Positions 33,044 to 45,100 of a stretch of 64,000 nucleotides of DNA are shown here, in pieces. Below the pieces are notes generated by a model. That model was given only the letters and a program-made list of their open reading frames with translations, ran no database searches and was not told where the DNA came from. The stretch covers positions 17,236,052 through 17,300,051 of the forward strand of contig NC_088776.1 in the NCBI RefSeq assembly GCF_954871325.1. Reading direction: 5' to 3'. The position numbers were made by a program, and so were the translations under genes. The first letter of the stretch is position 1. Every line of letters begins with the position of its first letter. This DNA is from Gordionus sp. m RMFG-2023. Lineage: Eukaryota > Nematomorpha > Gordioida > Chordodea > Parachordodidae.

Positions 33044-34726
33044 TTATACTAATATAATAATGTTATTCATTATATATGACAACTACTCTGTCGTCAAGTG
33101 GCTCTGTAGGCAGAGTTTAATGAGGCGTCGCATAAAAATAGATCAAGATTCATATATTTAATATTAACCCAATTTTTTAATAATTGGTAAATAGTTACCT
33201 AACTTTAGGGCATATTTTAAATAAATATTATTTTCCATGCGGCATAATTATTTCATTATTGTAATTTATTTCGCCTTAAGTAAAATAAAAAAGATATCAT
33301 ATTATGGAAAAAAAGTATATCTATTTATTATTATTATATAAATTATGATTATTAGATGATTCTACACATCAAAATTAAATAAAACCAAATATATAGAATA
33401 TTTTTTAGAATGTTGTTTAAATTGAATATATTTTTGGGCTGATTTTTAAATATATTAAAAGTTGTAAATATTTTCCGATTTTTCTCTTTATTTTCAAATT
33501 AGTCTTATTTTAAAAAGCAAAAATTTGTCTAATATATTTGATATTTGGGATTATTTAGAATTTTTTCTTTTTATATGGGCAAAGAAAATGAATTAAATTC
33601 TACATTTATATTAGATATTGTGGGGATAAGCTTGAGTTGTGGTAGTTTTGATTGGGGAAAGTTCGAATTGAGAGAATTGGGTTCGATTTGATAGAATAGA
33701 TTTAACAAGGTTGATAGTGATTATATTTTCATACCTAATTTATAAATAAATATTATTAGAGAATAAAATAGTATAAAATAATCTATATAAAAGTTAGTTG
33801 TATGATTTTTATATATATATAATTATAACCTCAGAACAGTAAAAATATCAAACTTTTAATCAATTGAACATAATATAATGTGAAATTCTCAGAACAGTAA
33901 AAATATAAACATTTAAATATAATATATCAAAACAGATATTATTTTGATTAGCGAATGCAAGTATATTCTAATTAATTATGGGAAAATATATAAATTACAT
34001 CAGCCAGGCCGAAGAGAGGGCATAAGCGGGCCGAAAACCCATTTGGTTATAAGGGGGTGGGCGGAGTCCCCAGAAAATTATATATAAATAATGTAAATAA
34101 ATTTATACACTTTTTTAAAATAAATTAGCACCTTTTAGGACCCCATTTTGCAAGTTAGCAACCCACTTTGTAAAAAGTTAACGCCTGGTTTAATGTGGCT
34201 AAAAGTGAAAATATTTATATATAAAAGGGAGAGCCCTAATGATAAAAATGTTGAGAATGTTTTATTATTAAAAAAAAATTAGAATTATTTATAATCATTT
34301 GGTAAAGTAAAGATCAAAACTTTATCTTCTTACTATTTATACTTAACTACAAACCAATTTTTTATAAATCATTATAGATTTTTAGTTATTTTGTCAATAT
34401 TCTAAATATAAGCAATTATTATACAAATAAAATGACTATAAAGATATGGGCCATTTAAAAAATGGTGATTTTCGTATAAAACTTCCAAACATGCATAATA
34501 TGATTAATCATTAATAATCTAATACACGTTTGTTTTAATGTATAGTGTTTTCTCTATAAAATATTTTACGACAGATTTATTTTATTTGATGGTATATGCA
34601 TTTAAATGGGATGGACAATAGTGGGCTAATGAAATATTTTGTATTAAAATTATTAAAAATAGTCATTATTTAATATGCTCAATAATTTTTTAGTCCCATT
34701 CAAAATTAATTTTAACAATACCTTAA
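33044..34726. other. No gene; scattered repeat motifs
   Basis: AT-rich. TCAGAACAGTAAAAATAT occurs twice (33831 and 33890). 33998-34195 has a GC-richer block starting CATCAGCCAGGCCG and ending ACGCCTGGTTTAATGTGG, possibly the ends of a small element. Confidence 0.4.
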
Positions 34727-34730
34727 TTAA

Positions 34731-37323
34731 CCCTTCAATACTCCGGTGAAAAAAAATGACGTTAGTACTCGGGTGGGGTTTAAACAATGACATATATAAT
34801 ACCTCGATTTTATTAAAATGCATTTTTAAGCGTCGTTAAAAGCAAATCAGCTGGACCCGCCATTTTGGTAACACATATAGTAATTATTCTTATGTTAAAA
34901 ACTACTATTTAATTGATAACTTGCTTGCTTATTATCTCGATGATCCGGTAATACTTTAATAAAGTTTGCATCAAAAATAGGAATAAATTAGGCTCTCGTT
35001 TAAAATTTTAATAATGATTAGTGTAATTAAAATAGCGTCTCCAGCTGATTTGCATTGATGTACACTTAATGAATGAATCGTCAGTTTAGGTATTATATAT
35101 GAAATTGGGTTTAATAGACCCCAATTTCAAATGTATTTATCTCCAGTTATATTCATTATTTTTATTTAATATTTGGATATAAGATAGAACTAACCTTAAA
35201 CTTGATAAAATATTTATTTATTTTTATTTCTTAAGCTTAGGTTAAAGATGATTTGGATAATTATAATTTGTGCCAAAATTTTCAAAAAATAGCTTGCTTT
35301 TTTTAAATTTCAAATATTGAGTTAAAAAATTAACTTATCTATCATATACTCATGATAATTCATAATATGGATCTTTAAATTACACTAATACATTTAAACA
35401 TAAAAAAAATATTTAACATTGAAATATGTTAAATTTAACATGCAAAATATTTATTACATATAACATTAATGTGTTCTACTTCTAAATATAAATTTATTTT
35501 ACATATTTGAAAAAAAATATTTTGTTATTTTTTATTTTGATGGTTAGATTTAAAAATTCCAGCTAAATAAAGATTTCCCAATAATGTCTTGAATTGTGTT
35601 ACATCATCTTCTTTGGTAGAACTTTCATATTGGTCAGTATAGTTTTTACATATAATTTTAATTTTTTCATTGGTATGATAAATGATCTCTTCAATCATTT
35701 TTGGTGTTATGAACAAGTCAAAACATTTTTCTGGAATGTCAGCTTCTTTCCTTTATTCTTTTATTACTGGCAGATGAATAACTAAATTTTGTTGTTGAGT
35801 TTTTATTCTTTAATTAGGAAGATCCTTTTTCCACTTAGTAAACTTAATTTTTTAGCTAATTTTAAAAAGAAATATACTATGATAAACGATTTCATATTTA
35901 TCTAAATAATATTAAGTTTATTGTCTTCAAACAACATTCCTTCTTCCTTTAATTCAGATTGTGTATCATGATCACTATGATATATAAATTCTTCATCCTC
36001 ACTATTAATTATATTGTCATAATCGCCTCAAATAAAATGATATTACATCTTAAATAATTATATATTTAAGCCGATTTTTTTCTCAAGGATACCGACAAAC
36101 CTTGTACCCAGTTGTAATTTAACAAAAATGAGTGGAACTTACCCTTTCCGATATTGTAATAGTAAGATTTAGTAATGATTATTAAAGAAATAAATCTTAT
36201 CTGTTTTTGAATCTTGAATAACCACATTCATAATAAAGAGTGAGTGAGTTAAGAATATTTGAATCCATAGACATCAATAATAGTTCCATTTCATTTGTTT
36301 CATATTCTTCCAAAAATTGAACCGGAAAATCTTCGCATTTGGGATGGTTATTTTTCATAAATGATAAAAATAATTTGAGAAATGAGTCAGCTGGTGAAAA
36401 ATAATAATAAAATAACTCCACCAGAAAAAATCTTTACTTTTTCTTTTTCATATATCTCATTCATAATATAAGATATTTAAATTTTGTTTTAATAATTTTA
36501 TAATATAGTAGTATATATTTACAATTTTAAAAATTTAAAAAAAAAAAATTTCTTAAAAAATTACAAATTTATCTGATGGGGTCTCACAAACCCCAATCAG
36601 TCACAAAATGCTTATATCTTAAAAACTACTCAACAAAATATATGAAATTTGGAATATAGATTTTAAGATATATTTGATGAAGCTACTGAAGAATCCAGAT
36701 CATAATATTTAATCGTTTTTATGTAATTTCATTTCTAACATCCCTGGAATTCAGCGTCTACATGACAGGATTTTCACTGGAAGCAACCCCCCTTCAAAAA
36801 CCTTTGCCTACCCCCCTATCTTTTTTATTATTTTCACCTATTTATTTATTGATACTCTTTTCAAAGAATTTATAAAGGATAACTTAAATTAATCTGCCTC
36901 TACTACCAACTAACGATATTTTGTGAATATAAAGAATTTATTTTTTAGATAATAAATTTAATTAAAACCTCCATTATTTACAATGAATTAATTATTATGG
37001 CATTATGAGCTTGCTGAAATATCTAAACCTTTTAAATTATATTTAAAAGGATAGTTTATCTGGAAAACAATGTGTATGATTGTTGGCAATATATAGATTT
37101 GGTCGATGAATTGTATTATAATAATACTATAATAAAAGCATTAATTTTTATAGCAATAAATTTTGTCCTATTTCATTTCAAAATTTAATAGATAACCCTC
37201 CAAAAAAATTTATCCTACCCCCATTAAAGACCCCCTCAAAAAATAGGATGCAAACTCTTCCTACCCCTCCCGCTCATGTAGACGCTGCTGGAATTTCATA
37301 TACCCTACCAGAGTATTGAAGGC
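34731..37323 (-). mobile_element. piggyBac-like transposon, degraded, with nested MITE
   Basis: Left end TTAA|CCCTTCAATACTCCGGTG (TTAA at 34727-34730); right end CCTACCAGAGTATTGAAGGC|TTAT, an inverted near-copy with a degenerate TTAA. The minus strand at 35716-35525 encodes FITPKMIEEIIYHTNEKIKI and FKTLLGNLYLAGIFKSNHQN, the N-terminal piggyBac transposase pattern (T--MI--Iv--TN ... GLL-LaG--KSN), preceded by an acidic stretch at about 36000-35925. The DDD core is missing. A block at about 36070-36200 recurs at 54655-54800. Confidence 0.85.
36752..37287. mobile_element. MITE, CAGCGTCTACATGA family, copy 2 (536 bp)
   Basis: Inverted ends CAGCGTCTACATGA are flanked by a perfect 8-bp duplication CTGGAATT at 36744-36751 and 37288-37295. 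It lies inside the right part of the piggyBac element and is highly similar to copy 1 at 5954-6532. The 8-bp duplication places the family with hAT. Confidence 0.93.
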
Positions 37324-38728
37324 TTATATATTATGCACTGCACTGCACACCTTGCATAAGTATAATAATAATTGTATCGGTATCTAGATACCTAAAGTAT
37401 CAGTCTGAATCTAGATCCATTTTATGACGATATATCTGTATCTAGATCCATTTGAAAAGTTTATTTGACATCTCTCACATTTGGTCATGATTTGCAATCA
37501 CCTGACTTGTATCCTCTTGACAGGATTATTTTACGGTAATTTCTGTATATTCCATAATTACTTCAATCCTAGATTGGTTAAAAAAACTTTTATTTATTTT
37601 TATTTTAAATACATATTATAGTTTTAAGTTTGATAATGAAATATTAATGAAAGTATAGTTTTTTTCTAATTCTATCTAAAATCTTTAAGAGCATATTATT
37701 TATTAGTTTTCATCTAATCATTTTTAATTATTAGATTTATCTTATCTCACATTTAATTATGAATTCCAGGATAAGAAAAAATATATAATAATAAAATCAT
37801 AATATTAATAGTTAACATATGTTAGTATTTCATTTGCCATAGAATAATATTTACATTGAATTTTAATTAAAAAATATTCATGCATTAAATGCTATATATG
37901 TGATAAGAATCACCTTATGATAATAATCTTAACTCAAATCAGTGGGAAGAAATAGTCCATATATAAAATAAGTTACCAGAATATTTAGATAAGTAAATTT
38001 GTGAAAAAATATCTTAAAAAAGATTAGTTAATAAATGTAAATTACTATCTAGCTAAATTACGTTTCCTATTATTAATAATTATGGAGCTGAGTATTGGAA
38101 TCCTTTTATAAGTTAATTTTTGGAAGTTTTATTTTAGAAATTTGCCACGATTCACTTATAAATTTTATGGGATGGACTGAAAAACATGTAGGAAATAAAA
38201 TATTTTTACAAACTAGGTCCAAGATTTTTTTTAAAACTTATATAATCTAAATTTAGGATTTTTACCTTCATAAATTTTTTTACAAGCCAGGCAAAGATTT
38301 AAATGTGCTGGACATTTTTCTTAAATTTAGTTAATTTTTTGATCCACCAGAACTATTTCAAAAGGGGTTTGAGCCAAGGAGTGAGTACAAGAATTATTTT
38401 TTGTTCTGCTCCATTCCAATTTTGATATTTTTTGTTCCTATTGGTATCTATCCAACTTTTAAGATTGGAAATGTTCAGGCTCATTACCTTCATGTTTTCA
38501 TATTTAAAACATTTTGAGAAGCTGACATGTTTTGTTAAAACCTGGAAAATTTTGGGACATGTTTTGGAACCCCTACATATTTTGGATAATTTAGAAAATA
38601 ATATTCCACATTCCTTGTATCTCAAAAATATGATACTTTTTAGTTCCTGGTTCTTGTTTTTAAATCGTAACTTTTTGCCAGGTTTAAATCGAGACCAAAT
38701 TTTAAATTTTGTTTTGAAATGATTACAT
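37324..38728. other. No gene; one unrecognised lysine-rich open frame
   Basis: A minus-strand frame of 126 codons (38733-38353) contains internal near-repeats but no domain I know. The C-rich and palindromic TATCTAGATCC motifs at 37375-37455 look like transposon subterminal sequence. Confidence 0.35.
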
Positions 38729-40421
38729 GTCAATTCAGCAAAACTTTTACTGCGAATTTTTTATAGCGAAACTTTTATCTCGAATTAATAATTGCAAAAA
38801 TTTTATAGCGAAGTCATTATACCCATATTGTGAAGACAATATATCAAAAACTATTTCGCGAAACATATATCGTGAAGATATTATATTGCGATAATTGTCA
38901 ATAGTGACTTTTATTTTCAAACATAACATTTATTTTTTATAATCATATTAATTAAAATTTTTATAAATAGGTATCAGATTTATTTTTAATTTTCTTTTAG
39001 CCTTAATAAATTTATATAATGAATAATGAACTATTTGGTTTATAAAATTTATCATTGGAATTAAAAAATTTGCTATCCTGCCTTACTTTTCCTCGAAGTC
39101 TTATTTTATAAAAATCCTGCTCAAGGAACCTAGCTTTATTAATATATTAATCATTGAATTCATTAGTTAAACCTTGATCCTTATTGGCGATATTGATATC
39201 TGGGTTGCGTCAATATTTATTGTCTTAAATCTTAATATTTATATATTCATCAATCAGTTTTGCCAGAAAAACAGAGTTATAAGCTATTAGATTGTCTTAA
39301 TCAAATTTTAAATGGCGATTTAAAAATAAATTATATCTTAGTATAGGATTTCCCTAATTTAAAATATTTTCAATCTTATGATTTTACGATCTTTAAGGAT
39401 ATATTCTTTTTTATCTCTTTTGTACTTAATATTAGTTCAAAAAATTTGATAGGAATTTTAATCTAATATTAAGACATAACCTTTAGCATAAAGTTTGCCA
39501 AACTCTGACAAGCACTTATTCGGAAGCTTAAGCCAATATTTAATGCTTAATTACAATTAGATTAGTGCTATAGAATATATTTTTTTTTCCAGAATCAAAA
39601 CTACTTAAATCAATTTTTACTGAATTCCGAAAAGATAAATTTGCTAAGTAAAAATTTTAATTTTCTCAGATTTGAATTTCTTAAAAAATATAATATATCG
39701 CTCAGAAATTTTTACTATTTCTTTCATTTTTAAGTGCATAAGCATGATTTTTTGAGTTTTAAAATTAATTATTAGTCTATGTCTTAGGAACTCGGAAAAT
39801 TTAATAAAACAATAAGAAATTTTAAAAAATAGTATAGAAAAATTTTCTGTGATTTTTAAAAATAATCGGAGATCTGCAAAAATCCTTTTTCAGTATTTTT
39901 TATCTTGATTGGAAAAATTTCTAAGCATTTTAGAATATTTGTTAAAATTTACTTTTAATAGCATAAAGCACATTTTTAAAATTTATGTTGGGGGAGGGGG
40001 TAAATTTATTTTGAATCAAAATATCCCCTCCGTAATTACAATCATGAGTGAGAGAGACCAGAAAGAAATTGGCTAATTTATTTTCTATCACATCAGATAA
40101 AGGTTTGCTTACTTCATAGACAATAAGTAACAAAATATTCTTAAAACATTTCGCGTTTATGGTTTAAGGAACTTTGGAGGGTAAATTGGTATTGAATATG
40201 TTGTTTTCCTTTAAATAAATGTATTCGCAATATATTTACTGTTTCGCGATAATGCTCTCGCTATAATGACTTCGCGCATTCGCGGTTAAGGTTTCGCTGA
40301 AATAGATTCGCGATATTGTCTTCGTTATAAATGTTTTGCGGAATTGGTTTTGCTATATTACGTTCGATATAAAATTTTTTAGCGAAAAAGTGTTTCGCTA
40401 TAAAAGTTTCGCTGAATTGAC
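38729..40421. mobile_element. Unclassified TIR element with TTCGCGA subterminal repeats (1.7 kb)
   Basis: Ends GTCAATTCAGCAAAACTTTT and (inverted) GTCAATTCAGCGAAACTTTT. Both terminal 180-220 bp are packed with copies of TTCGC(G/T)A and AGCGAA (38740-38900 and 40210-40420). Flanks GATTACAT and CCGATACG give no clean duplication. No transposase is recognised, so the superfamily is open. Confidence 0.75.
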
Positions 40422-42137
40422 CCGATACGTTTAGAAATATCAATTAATTTTTTTTAAATCTAAGATATTTTATTTATAAAATAATAATGCGTAAAATTTA
40501 TCAAATTTAAATCCACATGAAATATAGTAATAAATGTGATATGATTATTATTTCATTTTTTGTCATAAAAAATCATATTAATTAAAATAATTACTTTTGG
40601 ATTCACAGAGAATCTGAAAATAGGTTTGGATTGACAAAAAAAATCCAAGTAAATCAGGTTCAGGTTCTGATGTCAAAAAAGAAGAAATAAATTGTATAAA
40701 CTTATTTTGAATAAACGCAGAAATTTTGCTTATAATACAGCTGCAATGGGCAACAGGTTTTAGCCTACAAGTATTTTTTAAAGGTTTTTAATCCATTCAT
40801 CTATTTAAAATCTATCCATTTGCCCAATGGGTTTAAAATCTATCTTCTCGTTACTTGAGAATTATTTTCTTATTTTTAAAATTTTAACAGGAGATATGTT
40901 GAAATTTGAAAGAATTTTTTTAAATCTAATCCTATCCTTTTCTCCCTGCACGATATATTAGATGACCCCACTGTCCGCCCAATATTTAAACCAACCTAGT
41001 TAAAATTTATTGTCCTATTCTCCCATCCCATGAGCTGTTTTAAAACCCCGCCCCTTCTGGTGAGGCACTCTCATCTCAGCTTTACACTATGAATTTTTTT
41101 TATCTCTTCCTGATAATGATAATATAAATTAAACATTAAAATAATTAGAGAATTAGGACATGGAAGTAAAAGATTGATTTTTTTTTAAAAAAGATATAAA
41201 ATAAAATATAGATTTTAGCTCAATAACTAGGTTATACGTTTTCTTAGTTGATTATAGGATTTGATTTTAATTAAATTAATTTTGATTTTTTTAAAGATTT
41301 TTATTTGCTTTTCCTTCTTTTGTTATTTTCTAATCATTTCCTTGTACACGAAATATCATTTAATATTTATACCTTTAAAATTAAAGTAATCATCTCTTAT
41401 TATTATTTTTATTATCGACCAGGTAACCTATATAATAATGATAGATTCAATTTTTTTTTTGTTTGTTTCAAATTTTAAAAAATTTCTAACTTCCCCTTAG
41501 GCCTCCATCATTCCAATTTTCTAAAAATAATAAAATTCTTATCGATATCGTGCTTGATATGTTAAACTTAAAAAGTATTGGTTTAAAAAAAAAGTGAGCT
41601 AATTTAATAGAATATAATTCTATCATCACCTTGCAAAAGATCGAAACAAATCTTGAAGAATAAAAATAATCTATACTATATCAAAATAAGGATCTAATTA
41701 TCGCATTGTTAATATAATAATGATGCTAAGCTTATGAATTATTGTTTTTTTTAAGGTAAATATGATTACATTTTTAACCGTGAAAAAGGGAGTTTAAAAA
41801 TGATGATTTTCAGAGAAAAATTCAAATATTTTTTTTTTAAAACTATTCTTTCTATAATAATAGGTCTTTTTTTTAACTCATTACCTCGATATATAAATAA
41901 TATTTTTTAAATGCTAATAGACTTTTTTTTAAAATTTTTTTTTATATAAATGTTTAACTGATACTAAAAAAAAAGTTTTTTAAAATTTTGGATCATATTT
42001 TTTTTCGTAACTAAAATTTTGCGTTAAATTACCAAAATATAATGCTCATAAATTTTAGAATTTTTTTTTAAGAAAAATAATTTATTTCAAAATAAAAAAT
42101 TATTCCTTATTTTGAAAAATCCATAATTTAAAACAAA
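40422..42137. other. Upstream region of the ALAS gene
   Basis: No coding sequence seen. A GC-box-like CCCCGCCCC occurs at about 41045-41055, some 1.1 kb before the ATG, in an otherwise very AT-rich stretch. A 5' non-coding exon could lie here but cannot be proved. Confidence 0.4.
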
Positions 42138-45100
42138 ATGTCCTGTAATTCTAAATTACTGCTCTCTTCGATTCTATTCAAATCTTTCAACTTTTTTGGT
42201 GTCTCTAGATTTAGTATTATGTCGACCACTTGCCCATTCCTGTCCCGGCTGCCTGCTGCATTTATCAGAAACTACAGTAGCACCTTGATCAAGGATTATG
42301 CTGACAAATGTCCGTTTATGTTGGCGGCAGCCTCGAATCTTATTTCAACGACGCCTTCCAAAGCTCGATATTCTAGTTTAGCATCTTCAACGTGCGAGAA
42401 TAAAGTTCTTGAAGATGCGCAAAAGTTATTCGAGGAACCTAAAGATTCTTCAGGTAAATACCACAAAATTAATTATTTTATATAATTTTTTAATTATCTA
42501 TATGAAGAATATATTATTTTTGGTTTGAAAGATTCCAATATCATTGTGCACTGATATATATTATATTACATATTAAGAGATTATCTATTTTTTTCTCTAT
42601 AATTCAATATATTGAGGTTTTGTTTTTAAAAAAAGTATATATATATATATATACGTTTTTTGAAAAAATAGTAAAATTTTTCCAAGAATTATATTTAGAA
42701 ACTTACCTTGTCATATAAATTATATTAACATAATACTTTTTTTTAAATGCCTTTAGGTTTAACATTTTTTTTATATCATGAACATCCTTATAAAATAAAA
42801 TAAAATTTATGTTAATATATTTATTTATACGCTCATATAATTAATTATAAGTACGAAATTTTAATCATAATTTTTGTTAACTTTCTTTTCTAACTTCTGG
42901 ACCTTGACAAAAATAATTTCGCACAACATATCTTCTAATTTATTTATCGATAATGCATTTTGTAATATTTTTTAAAAAAATTATGTTACCTATCACAACC
43001 AGGATTGGGCAAATTTTCAGAAAATTGTATTCGGATACAGATACTTTATAAAATTTTGTATTTAAGATACAAGATACTAGATACTTTAGAAAAATTTCAA
43101 TAAGATATAAGATACAAGATACTCGAAGATACAAGATACTTTTTTAAAAAACTTTAAATAGTCAAATCAAAATCAAAATGTATAAAGCTTTATTTTCTTA
43201 TTTATATTATAAATTTATAAAAAATATTTAAAATAAATTATAGATAATAACAAATTTATTATAAAAGATAATGCGATATTCCATTTAATAATTATATAAT
43301 TAGTAAATAATAATAAATCAGCATCATACATCAGCATTATTTTTTAATATTATTAATTTTTCGTTCAATCTTTGACGATTTGGTCTATTAACCATATTAG
43401 CAAAGCTAAATAATCTTTCAACGGGGGCTGAGGAGTATATTTAATAAATATTTTTTTTATATATTTATAACTATTTAACATATTTATACTCCGCCTGTCA
43501 TCTTTCATATAATTTAGGACCTCTATTTCAATATCATTTATTGAATTATTAGAATTGGATGTGGTACTTTTAAGGCAAAAGTAATCATCATCTTCATCAA
43601 TTAAAGATTTTGTTGAAGTATTAATTTCAATATTATTTTTAAAAACAATTAAAACTTCATGTAATAATAAATCCTGAAGGTATTTTTTTTCTTTTTCACC
43701 ATCAATCCAACGATTTTTAAAATTGGGATGAGAAATAGTTGCCAAAAATGCACTTTTAAAATTGTTATCAAAATCATATATATTTTTAAATCTTTTATTT
43801 AAATAATTTTCTATGGCAACGGCTAATGGTTTGCAAAATTGTAGATTGGTTTGAATTAAATTTGTAATTTTTTTAACGACATTTAAAATTGGAGCTGATT
43901 CTCCATAATAGCAGTTGATTTCACTCTGTATTTTGTCAATCGCTATAGCCAATGGGGCCATTATATTGCAATATTCTTCTAAATATTGAATTTCAATATC
44001 TCTTAATTTAGGAAATTCTAATTTTTGACATAATTTAGGAAGTTCGCCTTTAAATTTTAATAAACTATGAAGACTAAGTGCAACAAGGTGTAACTAATTG
44101 TTTTCCTAAAACTGCTTTGATAAGTTCTGCAGTTTTAGGTCTATTATTTGCATTCCATAGCTTAGTACATTTAGCAATTGCAGGATGATGAATTTTAGAA
44201 ATGTTAGGAGAATCCTTAATAGCTCTCTCGACATCTGTTGTGGCAATTAGACTTATCGTATGGCACAAACAACGAATGTGTTGAGGCAATGTTATTGAGG
44301 CTTCTTTAGACCCTTAAATAAACAAATAAATAATTTTATTTGAATAAATTTTTTTACTAAATTTACAATATCATAATAAATTTTAAAGAAGTATTAAATA
44401 ATACTTTCAATGATTTCCAATTCTATACATTCATCATCATTGATGTCAGTCATTCTCTACAGCTTCCATAGAATATCCAAACTCCTTGAAAAATTTCTTA
44501 AAGTTAGAGCCGTTATCTGTAACAGTTGCTATAACTTTTTAGTCAATACCAAAGTCACGATAAATTTCTTTATTATGATCATCTTGAAGTACTTCAAAAA
44601 ATTTGCCATTAAGTATGCTTAGTTTAAATTTATTGTTATAATTTTCGGTTGAAGAATCATCTGAAGACGAAGATAAACATATTATTCTATTTTCTTCTTC
44701 CATAATTTTAAAATAGACAGATATAAAACGATTCAAATATGGTAGTTCTAATTGTTAGCAAATTGCTATATGACGACCAACGTCATATATCAAAAATTAT
44801 CTTAAAATATCTAAATTTTGATTAAATTTTTCATTTAAATCTTAAAACAATATCATTTTAAATTTTAATACTATTTAAATTAACCAATATAAATTTTTTT
44901 TAAAGTATCTGTATCTTTTTGAATACAAAGTTGGTTAAGATACAAATACTTTTAAATAATATGTATCTTAGATACTGTATACAAGATACTTTCCAAAATT
45001 TTAAAAAAGATACAAGATACAAAAGTATCTTGTATCTTAGATACAAATATCCGCGATACTGCCCAACCCTGATCACAACCCGAGTGGACTTATATTTTTA

